Numbered from the stretch's first letter, positions 9,255 to 19,677 are shown. The stretch is 52,753 nt of DNA from Gracilaria gracilis (GCA_030374805.1 JARGSG010000269.1:1-52753), one strand, 5' to 3'. The notes: generated from the sequence alone by a model not told the origin. Translations and numbers: made by a program.

Positions 9255-10922
9255 TCAGGAACTACTATCGTCAAACTCCAGTAGGGGAGGAGAAACTGCC
9301 TTCCTTTTCGTCCTCCTCTTTCTGATGCTCACGTATCCTAGCATTCGGGCTCTATCCTTTAGACTGGTTTGAAGTCGTACAAATCCATTTGGAATAAACA
9401 ACTCCTTCTGCATACGACTCCAGCTCCCGACTCCATACTGTTCAATACCTTGGCGTAGTAATTTGTCTTCCCTGGGTGAGAATGAACCAGTCCTCAGTTG
9501 CAGTTCAGAGGCCTCGCCCGTAGTTGAAAACTTTTGGTTCCACCCAAGAGATCTCTTTTTTTCCTTACTGGTCCTTGATCTCTTCTGAGCAACACCATCA
9601 TCTGAATCATCGTCAGAAAACAGATGAATCTTCAATATCTCATCAGCCTCATTGCCTTTCACTTTATCAAGGTTGCTGGCCAAATTCTTCTCCGTTTCTT
9701 GACCGAGGCAAATTATATTGGTGAAAACTTCATCAAGTTTCTCCTCCTCCCTGTCAATGATATGTTGGACGGAGGTTAACAGGGATGAAACACCTAACTG
9801 GTCAATAGACAACCCTCTGGCCCCATTGTACCTTTCGATCATATACTCTTTCAATGACTTCATTTCGCTCCTGAAGATGTCTTCATTCAAGAAAGGCTTC
9901 CATTTCACAAAACGAGATTTGCAATTCGAACCCAGCTTTTTCAGCACATGAACTTCACCTGAGCCACTAAGAACGGTGGATTTCACCAGAGAGATAACAG
10001 CTCTAAACAGTCTTGTTGTCAAAGCACTGTTACTTCCATTAATGAAGATGTATGTGCTCCTATCTAGTAGAGAATAGAGTTGTTTCTCAGAGATTTCATT
10101 CAATTGCATGTCGTTCCTAAGCGTGAAAACTAGGCCTTTCGCTTCCATGCATTGTACTTTAGCTGAGAGATGCTCTCGAAGAATTCCAGCTTGTTTTATC
10201 CCGTAGCACTTCTTCACGCACTCTTCAATAAACTTCCCGGACATTCCAACATCAAGAACTTTGCGAATGCCAGGCAATTCCGCTACTGAGAGAAGACAGC
10301 TGACCACTTGCGGGAAGTCCACATTCTCTTTCAGCTGAGGCTCAGAACCTCGGTCACATGTTGCAGGACCTAAATTTTCAAGTTTTGCAAGCTCTTTCCG
10401 TTCACGATGTTTCTTCGAATGACCTCCACCTTCACGATTCACAAGCTCTTTCCGTTCAAGATCTTCTTTCGAGCGACCTCCATATTCAAGATTCACAAAC
10501 TCTTTCCGCTCACGATGTTCTTCATGGAAGCTTTCGCGAAAGTGACGTTCACTGCCGCAGAAATTAATAACCGCCCCAAGAGATTTCACTGGAACTGCGG
10601 ACTTGGCAGCCACGGTGTCTCTGGCCTCAAACTGGGCTGTTATCTCCTCTGAATCTCCACCTCCGTCCCTAAATTGACCCAAGGGGATGATATCTTGTGA
10701 GGTCCTCGCCTTTTTCCGGGGAAAATTCGTATGTTCCTCACTAATCTTCTTGTATCTCTCCCAACACTCTCCCGGATTCCGATCCCGAGGAAGAAGTTGA
10801 TTATTTGCCAAAGTCTCCCAGAAATTGAGCTCCAAGTGCTTCCCAGAGCCACTATGTGCTTCCTCTAAGGCTGCGTCCCGCAATTGCTGGTCCTCCTCGG
10901 ACATCCAGTTCTTACCAGACAT
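9255..10922 (-). CDS. Double SANT/Myb protein with a telobox-like C-terminal domain
   Basis: 555 aa from an ATG at 10922. Residues ~4-62 form a SANT/Myb-like helix bundle with tryptophans W6, W35 and W54 (NWMSEEDQQL ... CWERYKKI). Residues ~137-190 carry an 18-residue charged repeat. The middle (~200-400) is predicted helical. Residues ~480-530 are a second Myb domain: FSPREDKLLRQGIEQYGVGS, then W, then a third helix with TSLKDRARML. This third helix resembles the telobox (VDLKDKWRN) of TRF/TRP-type double-strand telomere-binding proteins. The final telobox tryptophan is replaced (DRAR). A basic tail, KRRTKRK, may be a nuclear localisation signal. The family knowledge is that telobox Myb domains bind TTAGGG-type repeats; that this protein binds the TTTAGGGG-type repeat at 17.9 kb is inference. 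It could equally be a general Myb transcription factor. Confidence 0.65.
   Translation of the reverse strand: MSGKNWMSEEDQQLRDAALEEAHSGSGKHLELNFWETLANNQLLPRDRNPGECWERYKKISEEHTNFPRKKARTSQDIIPLGQFRDGGGDSEEITAQFEARDTVAAKSAVPVKSLGAVINFCGSERHFRESFHEEHRERKEFVNLEYGGRSKEDLERKELVNREGGGHSKKHRERKELAKLENLGPATCDRGSEPQLKENVDFPQVVSCLLSVAELPGIRKVLDVGMSGKFIEECVKKCYGIKQAGILREHLSAKVQCMEAKGLVFTLRNDMQLNEISEKQLYSLLDRSTYIFINGSNSALTTRLFRAVISLVKSTVLSGSGEVHVLKKLGSNCKSRFVKWKPFLNEDIFRSEMKSLKEYMIERYNGARGLSIDQLGVSSLLTSVQHIIDREEEKLDEVFTNIICLGQETEKNLASNLDKVKGNEADEILKIHLFSDDDSDDGVAQKRSRTSKEKKRSLGWNQKFSTTGEASELQLRTGSFSPREDKLLRQGIEQYGVGSWSRMQKELFIPNGFVRLQTSLKDRARMLGYVSIRKRRTKRKAVSPPLLEFDDSSS
10370..10525 (-). repeat. 54-bp in-frame tandem repeat inside the Myb gene
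   Basis: The core GCTCTTTCCG recurs at 10391 and 10445, with a variant ACTCTTTCCG at 10499: an exact 54-bp period and nearly three units. Each unit encodes 18 residues of the type RERKEFVNLEYGGRSKED, rich in Arg, Lys and Glu. Multiples of three keep the frame, so copy number can vary without breaking the protein. Confidence 0.8.
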
Positions 10923-11624
10923 TTTCTGTGTGATATGAGACTCTCCAACGGGAAGAAATTCGAATGTGCTCCGCCGCTCGGTCGCTCTCCGAGTGAATCG
11001 GACGAGGAAGTGCCGATCTAGAGCACGAAATGGGTTTTGAGGTACCTTCGCAACGGCTTGCTTGGAACATGTTTTTCATTCGTGTGTTTTGGATTAGGAT
11101 TTTTTCGTTTTTCACAAGTTTTATTTTAAGATTCGCTACAAGATGTCATCTAGAAGATGCGAAGATGACATCTTTCTTTGCCCGCCAGTACAGTCCCGTT
11201 CCGAGGCACCATCATGCGTAGCCAACACCATAGTTATTTCCACATTGTTTATATCTCACACTGCGAACCGCTCCTTCTCCTTCCCTTCCACTCCCTGCAC
11301 TTCAATCGAAACAACAACGACACGGTAGAGATTTGGCGCGGAATCCTTTTTAGAGCAGATTTCACGAATTGAGGTGTTCAAGTCGTCGTGTTGCTTTTCG
11401 CCGCCGTTGCGCATGGAACCCTTGGTGTAGTTTCGGTAGTGGCAAGGCGTGTTATACGATTTAGCCTACGCAATGAAGTGAGTACGGGGCGCTTGCAAAG
11501 ACCAATATGTCACGTTTGTGCATAATAGAAATCTTGGTTTTAAGGAATACAGGAATAAGCACAATAAATCAGGATGGCTTCTGGGCGGAGTCTTGAAGTG
11601 TACAACTTCAACACGGGGTGGAAC
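10923..11624. other. Gene-free spacer between the Myb gene and the tandem array
   Basis: Only short frames occur on either strand, none protein-like. The part next to 10923 should contain the Myb gene promoter. A pair of ATCTAGAAGAT / GAAGATGACATC-type near-repeats at about 11130-11172 is the only local structure noted. Confidence 0.5.
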
Positions 11625-11866
11625 CATGTCCTAGGACACCATGAAAAAGTGGTTCATGTTCTTGCATCACGGAATTTTCAGAAAAAGTTTTAGTTTTTGT
11701 AAATAAATACCAATTTTTTTGGAAACATCCCGCGCGCTTTGCACGAACATGAACCAAGTTTTCGCCATGTCCTAGGACATGGCCTCCTCAACACATTGCT
11801 CCGCGTCCGCATTCGTCCATGGTGTATGACCAGGGGCTCTTGTCCCAAAATATAACTTGAATGCTT

Positions 11867-12015
11867 CATGTCCTAGGACACCATGAAAAAGTGGTTCATG
11901 TTCTTGCATCACGGAATTTTCAGAAAAGTTTTTGTAAATAAATACCAATTTTTTGGAAACATTCCGCGCGCTTTGCACGAACATGAACCAAGTTTTCGCC
12001 ATGTCCTAGGACATG
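11867..12015. mobile_element. Representative inverted-repeat element of the array
   Basis: One of eight full copies in the array: 11625-11781, 11867-12015, 12101-12250, 12882-13031, 13117-13266, 13352-13501, 14134-14283, 14369-14518. Right-half copies end at 12796, 14048, 15065 and 15612. Each full copy has ~42-bp imperfect inverted arms and an AT-rich centre (TTTTTGTAAATAAATACC). Folded, it would form a long hairpin. No transposase is present in the window, so non-autonomous mobility is an inference. Confidence 0.6.
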
Positions 12016-12250
12016 GCCTCCTCAACACATTGCTCCGCGTCCGCATTCGTCCATGGTGTATGACCAGGGGCTCTTGTCCCAAAATATAACTTGAATGCTT
12101 CATGTCCTAGGACACCATGAAAAAGTGGTTCATGTTCTTGCATCACGGAATTTTCAGAAAAAGATTTTGTAAATAAATACCAATTTTTTGGAAACATCCC
12201 GCGCGCTTTGCACGAACATGAACCAAGTTTTCGCCATGTCCTAGGACATG

Positions 12251-12796
12251 GCTCCGTTATGTGGCACCTGAAATTATATCGCGCACAAGTGGCCCACAAG
12301 TGCAATTTTAATGAAACGGACACCGGCCACAGTGAAAGGAGAGTCGAAAGACCACGTGTAAAACACCTTTTTGCACTTCACACGTATCCCACGTTTACTA
12401 AAGTAATTTACGGCATATAGATACACACATCAGCAATTCTTCACCATGTGTATTATGTACTACTAACGGGTGCCATTTATTCTCGAACGGTTTGAAGGAT
12501 CTCCACAATGCTGGCTGTTTTCAACAGTTTGAACAGATGTTCACAATAATGGCTGTTTTGTAAAGCATTGATTGTTATGGAAGGAAGCGTTTATGAGTTT
12601 CGAATTTCTGAAGTTCAGTGGATATAGCTTTACTCCAGGGTTCAGCCGACTTGACCAGCAAGATTGGGAAACTTGTCTGGTGAAAAGCATCACGGAATTC
12701 TCAAAAAAAGTTTTTGTAAATAAATACCAATTTTTGAAAACATCCCGCGCGCTTTGCACGAACATGAACCAAGTTTTCGCCATGTCCTAGGACATG
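12251..12796. repeat. B unit of the array (first copy)
   Basis: It begins GCTCCGTTATGTGGCACC and contains an inverted segment around CCACGTGTAAAACACC and TGCACTTCACACGT. It also has TGTTTTCAACAGTTTGAACA, then ends in the right half of the inverted-repeat element. Further copies are at 13502-14048, 14519-15065 and 15066-15612, with a truncated one at 15613-16049. The joint between B-specific sequence and the half element is the same in every copy, so it was made once and then amplified. Confidence 0.85.
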
Positions 12797-15700
12797 GCCC
12801 CCTCAACACATTGCTCCGCGTCCGCATTCGTCCATGGTGTATGACCAGGGGCTCTTGTCCCAAAATATAACTTGAATGCTTCATGTCCTAGGACACCATG
12901 AAAAAGTGGTTCATGTTCTTGCATCACGGAATTTTCAGAAAAAGATTTTGTAAATAAATACCAATTTTTTGGAAACATCCCGCGCGCTTTGCAGGAACAT
13001 GAACCAAGTTTTCGCCATGTCCTAGGACATGGCCTCCTCAACACATTGCTCCGCGTCCGCATTCGTCCATGGTGTATGACCAGGGGCTCTTGTCCCAAAA
13101 TATAACTTGAATGCTTCATGTCCTAGGACACCATGAAAAAGTGGTTCATGTTCTTGCATCACGGAATTTTCAGAAAAAGATTTTGTAAATAAATACCAAT
13201 TTTTTGGAAACATTCCGCGCGCTTTGCACGAACATGAACCAAGTTTTCGCCATGTCCTAGGACATGGCCTCCTCAACACATTGCTCCGCGTCCGCATTCG
13301 TCCATGGTGTATGACCAGGGGCTCTTGTCCCAAAATATAACTTGAATGCTTCATGTCCTAGGACACCATGAAAAAGTGGTTCATGTTCTTGCATCACGGA
13401 ATTTTCAGAAAAAGTTTTTGTAAATAAATACCAATTTTTTGGAAACATCCCGCGCGCTTTGCACGAACATGAACCAAGTTTTCGCCATGTCCTAGGACAT
13501 GGCTCCGTCATGTGGCACCTGAAATTATATCGCGCACAAGTGGCCCACAAATGCAACTTTAATGAAACGGACACCGGCTACAGTGAAAGGAGAGTCGAAG
13601 TGCCACGTGTAAAACACCTTTTTGCACTTCACACGTATCCCACGTTTACTAAAGTAATTTACGGCATATAGATACACACATCAGCAATTCTTCACCATGT
13701 GTATTATGTACTACTAACGGGTGCCATCTATTCTCGAACGGTTTGAAGGATCTCCACAATGCTGGATGTTTTCAACAGTTTGAACAGATGTTCACAATAA
13801 TGGCTGTTTTGTAAAGCATTGGATGTTATGGAAGGAAGCGTTTATGAGTTTCGAATTTCTGAAGTTCAGTGGATATAGCTTTACTCCAGGGTTCAGCCGA
13901 CTTGACCAGCAAGATTGGGAAACTTGTCTGGTGAAAAGCATCACGGAATTCTCAAAAAAAGTTTTTGTAAATAAATACCAATTTTTTGGAAACATCCCGC
14001 GCGCTTTGCAGGAACATGAACCAAGTTTTCGCCATGTCCTAGGACATGGCCTCCTCAACACATTGCTCCGCGTCCGCATTCGTCCATGGTGTATGACCAG
14101 GGGCTCTTGTCCCAAAATATAACTTGAATGCTTCATGTCCTAGGACACCATGAAAAAGTGGTTCATGTTCTTGCATCACGGAATTTTCAGAAAAAGTTTT
14201 TGTAAATAAATACCAATTTTTTGGAAACATTCCGCGCGCTTTGCACGAACATGAACCAAGTTTTCGCCATGTCCTAGGACATGGCCTCCTCAACACATTG
14301 CTCCGCGTCCGCATTCGTCCATGGTGTATGACCAGGGGCTCTTGTCCCAAAATATAACTTGAATGCTTCATGTCCTAGGACACCATGAAAAAGTGGTTCA
14401 TGTTCTTGCATAACGGAATTTTCAGAAAAAGTTTTTGTAAATAAATACCAATTTTTTGAAAACATCCCGCGCGCTTTGCAGGAACATGAACCAAGTTTTC
14501 GCCATGTCCTAGGACATGGCTCCGTCATGTGGCACCTGAAATTATATCGCGCACAAGTGGCCCACAAATGCAACTTTAATGAAACGGACACCGGCTACAG
14601 TGAAAGGAGAGTCGAAGTGCCACGTGTAAAACACCTTTTTGCACTTCACACGTATCCCACGTTTACTAAAGTAATTTACGGGATATAGATACACACATCA
14701 GCAATTCTTCACCATGTGTATTATGTACTACTAACGGGTGCCATCTATTCTCGAACGGTTTGAAGGATCTCCACAATGCGGGATGTTTTCAACAGTTTGA
14801 ACAGATGTTCACAATAATGACTGTTTTGTAAAGCATTGGATGTTATGGAAGGAAGCGTTTATGAGTTTCGAATTTCTGAAGTTCAGTGGATATAGCTTTA
14901 CTCCAGGGTTCAGCCGACTTGACCAGCAAGATTGGGAAACTTGTCTGGTGAAAAGCATCACGGAATTCTCAAAAAAAGTTTTTGTAAATAAATACCAATT
15001 TTTTGGAAACATCCCGCGCGCTTTGCACGAACATGAACCAAGTTTTCGCCATGTCCTAGGACATGGCTCCGTCATGTGGCACCTGAAATTATATCGCGCA
15101 CAAGTGGCCCACAAATGCAACTTTAATGAAACGGACACCGGCTACAGTGAAAGGAGAGTCGAAGTGCCACGTGTAAAACACCTTTTTGCACTTCACACGT
15201 ATCCCACGTTTACTAAAGTAATTTACGGCATATAGATACACACATCAGCAATTCTTCACCATGTGTATTATGTACTACTAACGGGTGCCATCTATTCTCG
15301 AACAGTTTGAAGGATCTCCACAATGCTGGCTGTTTTCAACAGTTTGAACAGATGTTCACAATAATGGCTGTTTTGTAAAGCATTGGATGTTATGGAAGGA
15401 AGCGTTTATGAGTTTCGAATTTCTGAAGTTCAGTGGATATAGCTTTACTCCAGGGTGCAACAGACTTGACCAGCAAGATTGGGAAACTTGTCTGGTGAAA
15501 AGCATCACGGAATTTTCAAAAAGGGTTTTTGTAAACAAATACCAATTTTTTGGAAACATCCCGCGCGCTTTGCACGAACATGAACCAAGTTTTCGCCATG
15601 TCCTAGGACATGGCTCCGTCATGTGGCACCTGAAATTATATCGCGCACAAGTGGCCCACAAGTGCATTTTAATGAAACGGACACCGGCTACAGTGAAAGG

Positions 15701-16049
15701 AGAGTCGAAGTGCCACGTGTAAAACACCTTTTTGCACTTCACACGTATCCCACGTTTACTAAAGTAATTCACGGCATATAGATACACACATCAGCAATTC
15801 TTCACCATGTGTATTATGTACTACTAACGGGTGCCATCTATTCTCGAACAGTTTGAAGGATCTCCACAATGCTGGCTGTTTTCAACAGTTTGAACAGATG
15901 TTCGCAATAATGGCTGTTTTGTAAAGCATTGGATGTTATGGAAGGAAGCGTTTATGAGTTTCGAATTTCTGAAGTTCAGTGGATATAGCTTTACTCCAGG
16001 GTTCAACAGACTTGACCAGCAAGATTGGGAAACTTGTCTGGTGAAAAGT

Positions 16050-16499
16050 AGCTATTGGTTATAAAGGATTTTCGATATTCAGTTTGACGTTTGGTTCTCT
16101 TTTGTGAAGAGGTTATCTATTTTTTCACTATGACGGCCGTGAGAATAGTTTAATGTTAGGAGGTGCAATTAGCATCGAAAATTGCTTTCTGTGCGGAAGA
16201 GGAACACTACGACTATGGAATAACCATGAAATAGGGTATCTACAGATGGGTTTCTGTTTCGATGGTGAGTGTTGTTCTCGTTGGGGAATCGAAAGAATTA
16301 GTAGTGAACTCAAATCTCTTTATATAGCGAGGTTTGGAATCGCTTCCTTGAGGTTAAACAGTTACATGTTTCATGACAGGTATACAATGAATAGTCGGAA
16401 AAGTTGGGACTTTTCAAAGGTGGTCTGAAAAAGGAGGTGGAGGACATCCATTCATTGGAAAGGGCAACTCTCAGGGCCCTTGAATACCTCAGGTACGCC
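16050..16499. other. Unassigned region between the array and a pseudogene
   Basis: Frames such as 16153-16428 (+) are open but show no recognisable motif. No RNA gene or repeat is seen. It may contain the decayed 3' flank of the minus-strand pseudogene to the right. Confidence 0.35.
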
Positions 16500-17400
16500 G
16501 GTAGCTTTATTAAAATGTTTGTAATGCCGCCTTTTTCTCCTCAATTTTCTTTTAACTTCGTATCCATGGGCACCGCTTTCTTCTTGATAGTTTCGTTCAA
16601 CGCCTTCTTCTTGATGGTTTCGTTCAACGTATGCAGCTTTCCTATTTCGTTTTTAGTATCCTCTAACGTTGAATTGCTTGTGCTGCCATCTCCAGGTTGA
16701 GAAGAAGCAGGCTGTGAATTGTAATCAGCATTTTCATTTTCATTTTGAGTGGCCGCTCATGCTGCGATTCTTTCCGATCGAAAAAGAAGTCGTAACGGTG
16801 CGATTCTTTCCACTTCTATTTTATATTTAGACTTTGTTGCTTTTCTTACTTTAAAATCCTCCAATGCCCAATCCATCACATTACAATTTCCTACAATTCT
16901 TTCATATTTGTTAGTATCCGGCTCTAGTGTTTTATGAAAATTGGCTCACGGTCGCATCTATAGCGTTCTCACTTTCATAGCTTTTCTCGGATGCCTTCAT
17001 CAAGTTTCATCCATAAGTTCTTGTATACTTTGCGTTTCATTTGTCTCATTTGTCTCACCATTGCTTTACGAAATTATTTATTCATCTTTAGATGAAAGGC
17101 CGACTTCATCTCATCCCATGTGAAATTTCTTCCTTCATTCTACTTATATTGAGAAGAGCAGCCAAGTAGTAAAACAGCGAACTTGAAGGCCAAAAGGTTA
17201 TCAACCGTTCTTGTGATTTCAATTGACCCCAATAAAAGCCACGTCGCATATTCCAATCAGAGTTGCGAGGATTTTTGCAATCATGTTTGCAATCATGTAT
17301 GGCTCTCCAACTTGTTATCAGGATTATCGTACAAATAATTAATTGCCCACCTTCTCTGCGAGAGACCTTGTGGTGTTAATTAATTCACGAAAACAGGTCA
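16500..17400 (-). pseudogene. Heavily frameshifted minus-strand pseudogene, family unknown
   Basis: No ATG-started frame is long, but successive minus-strand segments read like protein: INYLYDNPDNKLESHT (about 17345-17290), MIAKILATLIGICDVAFIGV (about 17290-17225), EITRTVDNLLAFKFAVLLLG (about 17220-17160), WDEMKSAFHLKMNK (about 17120-17075), TNKYERIVGNCNVMDWALED (about 16918-16855, running on to about 16755), and a Lys-rich coiled stretch with a duplicated LNETIKKKA (about 16640-16590). At least six frame changes separate them, so the gene is old and dead. Very poor sequence quality is the alternative. The duplicated nonapeptide and the Ser/Gln-rich stretch before it suggest a disordered C-terminal part. 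I do not recognise the family. Confidence 0.5.
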
Positions 17401-17940
17401 TCTGATGGGGAATAAATATGAGCCTCCTAAGCTTCGGGCATTAAATGGATACGCCACTGGCCAAAACTTCATAGCGCAGTTCAATTCCTCGTCTGGTAAA
17501 TACCACATAGATCATTGCCAGTCTTCTTCATCATGTCCTGTTCATCATTCCACAACATTTAAGATCCTTTCAGGATCTATGCGCGACAAATTCCCCCTAA
17601 CATAACGAAAAGAAATCCATCCCGAACACCATGGAGCGGAAAAACAAGATCCCCATATCAATCCCTCCCACAAAAAGGGAATATAAGTTCCAGTGCTAAC
17701 CAAGGCTACACAATTTGACAAAGAAAAATGAAACATGTAATGGACCGTTAGCCTCAAAGGAAGAAAACTGAGCTTCATTACCAGATATATTTGCGAAATT
17801 CGTTGGATTCTTACAGTCGATTGTCCTCCTGAACCCAGAAATGAGACCCATACATGGGCCCCCTAGAGCCCTAACTTGGCCAACTAGGGCCCTAACATCA
17901 AATTCCCCCCCCTAAACGAAAACCCCCGTAGTGGGCTTAA
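17401..17940. other. Gene-free DNA grading into degenerate telomere-like sequence
   Basis: No convincing gene is present; the short frames at 17405-17605 (+) and 17545-17778 (-) overlap and show no motif. From about 17840, C-rich pieces such as GCCCTAACTTGG, GGCCCTAACATC and CCCCCCCCTAAACG appear. They look like degraded CCCTAA-type units leading into the regular repeat. Confidence 0.45.
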
Positions 17941-18404
17941 CTAAACCCCTAAACCCCTAAACCCCTAAACCCCTAAACCCCTAAACCCCTAAACCCCTAA
18001 ACCCCTAAAACCCCTAAACCCCTAAACCCCTAAACCCCTAAACCCCTAAACCCCTAAACCCTAAAACCCCTAAACCCCTAAAACCCCTAAACCCCTAAAC
18101 CCCTAAACCCTAAACCCCTAAAACCCCTAAACCCCTAAAACCCCTAAAACCTAAACCCCTAAACCCCTAAACCCCTAAACCCCTAAACCCCTAAACCCCT
18201 AAAACCCTAAACCCCTAAACCCCTAAACCCCTAAACCCCTAAACCCCTAAACCCCTAAACCCCTAAACCCCTAAACCCCTAAAACCCCTAAACCCCTAAA
18301 CCCTAAACCCCTAAACCCCTAAAACCCCTAAACCCCTAAACCCCTAAAACCCCTAAACCCCTAAACCCCTAAACCCCTAAACCCTAAACCCCTAAACCCT
18401 AAAC
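17941..18404. repeat. Interstitial telomere-type repeat (CCCCTAAA)n
   Basis: About 464 bp of head-to-tail CCCCTAAA with scattered CCCTAAA and CCCCTAAAA variants, roughly 57 units. The G-rich strand reads TTTAGGGG. With the C-rich strand on the + strand, the orientation is that of a chromosome end facing left. The array ends 17 bp before the open frame of the next gene. It is internal to this sequence, so it is an interstitial tract, an ancient fusion or healing point, or an assembly join at a true telomere. Confidence 0.93.
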
Positions 18405-18420
18405 GATTCTGAAGACTACA

Positions 18421-19677
18421 GTGCACAAGAAGAATATACCTATACCGGGAGTCATATTCTGGTACAACGATCCCTCGCCTGCAAGAGACGTGAGTCTTCC
18501 GGATTCCATACTTGTGAGGGAGGACCTCGAAGCAATTCATAAGAACCAACGTTGTCCTAATATGGTTTTCGTTAGTGGATTTGGTAAGGATATACTTTGC
18601 ATTGATGGATACTTAATCTCATCCTCTGTTTTTCAAGAATGGTCAGGAAAAACGTTTCAAATCAGCAGAGATCTTACAGAAGAAAACGCAGAACTTGCGA
18701 ATCTCTCTAGGAAGCATGGGCATCCAGAGCATGGGCTAATTTTAAAGGTCAAACATATAAGCAACCACGACAAAACTGAAGAGGAAGATCTTAAGAACAG
18801 AATTGAGATACAGAAAATCGAAATGGATGTCCTGGCCACTCTTTCTGAAAGAAATGATTCTGTCCCTGGTTCTTCGGTGGTTGAGAGCTGGGTGGCTGGC
18901 CTCACCCTACGATACTGGCAAGCAACTGCGACAGTATTTGGATTTTTGGATATGTCAGAAGAAGAACGTAGGAAAGTTTTCGAGGAAAAGGTCTACCTTC
19001 CGGGAGCTGAAGAAATGGAGACAATGTCCACCTCTCTATGGTGCTGGTATCCATCTTGCATTCCAGACAGCCTCACGTCGTTCTTGAAACATATGGAGGG
19101 TAGATCATTTGGACGGGATGAAGCCAGTTTTGCAATGAGCGAAATCCATCCCGCTCTCGGTGGGTTTTATATTGTGAAGCTCCTCAAATCAGGGACAAGC
19201 AGAGATCAGTGCGAAGTTGAGTACATGGATAAGACCAATAGTGTTCAGCAGGGGTATGTTCAAACCGGGAATTCTTCAAATGTTGCGTTCACTTCCGCTG
19301 AATGGAAGTCAAGAACCAAAGTTCTTTGCACCCTCAAGCAGTTTATCAAGCATCGCCAAACATCTCAACACAAAGTAAGAATGTTGAACTGGGGTTGCAC
19401 AGGAATGGATAATCTCCAGACAATGTTTTTCTTCCCCCTTCGTATGATACCCAACGGGATGTATGGCCCTGTTAGATCCTCCACAGTACCAGATGATATC
19501 CAGTTATTTTCTAAGTTATCTAGAAGTACAAAGAAACTACCGCAAGTAGTGTTTAAGGGAATTCGGTGCGACGCTGAAGAAAATATGTCCGATTTATTTG
19601 ATTTTGGGATTGTGCTAAACTATTCTGAGAGGAACGAAGAGACGGCTGAACCATTTATGAAGAAGCAAAAGACTTGA
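18421..19677 (+). CDS. FAM family protein, member 2; 5' end abuts telomere-type repeat and lacks ATG
   Basis: The frame opens at 18403, inside the end of the CCCCTAAA tract, and its first start-like codon is GTG at 18421, directly before the family N-terminal segment (IPGVIFWYNDPSP). The next ATG falls about 48 codons in, after conserved sequence. The start codon was therefore probably lost where the repeat joins, or lies on an upstream exon. From 18421 the protein is 418 aa. Visible family segments are ESWVAGLTLRYW (~155-166), CWYPSCIPDSLTSFL (208-222) and, near the C terminus, MFFFPLRMIP. No catalytic motif is recognised and the function is unknown. It converges with member 3, with 132 bp between stops. 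If the start is truly gone this is a 5'-truncated copy, though the rest of the frame is intact. Confidence 0.65.
   Translation: MHKKNIPIPGVIFWYNDPSPARDVSLPDSILVREDLEAIHKNQRCPNMVFVSGFGKDILCIDGYLISSSVFQEWSGKTFQISRDLTEENAELANLSRKHGHPEHGLILKVKHISNHDKTEEEDLKNRIEIQKIEMDVLATLSERNDSVPGSSVVESWVAGLTLRYWQATATVFGFLDMSEEERRKVFEEKVYLPGAEEMETMSTSLWCWYPSCIPDSLTSFLKHMEGRSFGRDEASFAMSEIHPALGGFYIVKLLKSGTSRDQCEVEYMDKTNSVQQGYVQTGNSSNVAFTSAEWKSRTKVLCTLKQFIKHRQTSQHKVRMLNWGCTGMDNLQTMFFFPLRMIPNGMYGPVRSSTVPDDIQLFSKLSRSTKKLPQVVFKGIRCDAEENMSDLFDFGIVLNYSERNEETAEPFMKKQKT

Larger units (their letters stand above)
11625..16049. repeat. Composite tandem array of 235-bp A units and 547-bp B units
   Basis: The order read directly is: partial A (11625-11781), A (11782-12015), A (12016-12250), B (12251-12796), A (12797-13031), A (13032-13266), A (13267-13501), B (13502-14048), A (14049-14283), A (14284-14518), B (14519-15065), B (15066-15612), truncated B (15613-16049). 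Every unit ends with the palindrome CATGTCCTAGGACATG. A units contain the whole ~150-bp inverted-repeat element plus an ~85-bp spacer. B units contain about 440 bp of different sequence joined to the right half of the element, starting at GCATCACGGAATTCTC. Copies are nearly identical, with rare substitutions, so the array is young or homogenised. All open frames inside follow from the repeat and none looks coding. The array stops abruptly at CTGGTGAAAAG, just where the element half would begin. Confidence 0.92.

Noticed and set aside
11772..15787. Repeated ~110-codon minus-strand frames with EHEPLFHGVLGH and CPRTWRKLGS
   Set aside because: These are translations of the inverted-repeat arms and spacers; the two halves mirror each other because the DNA arms are inverted copies.
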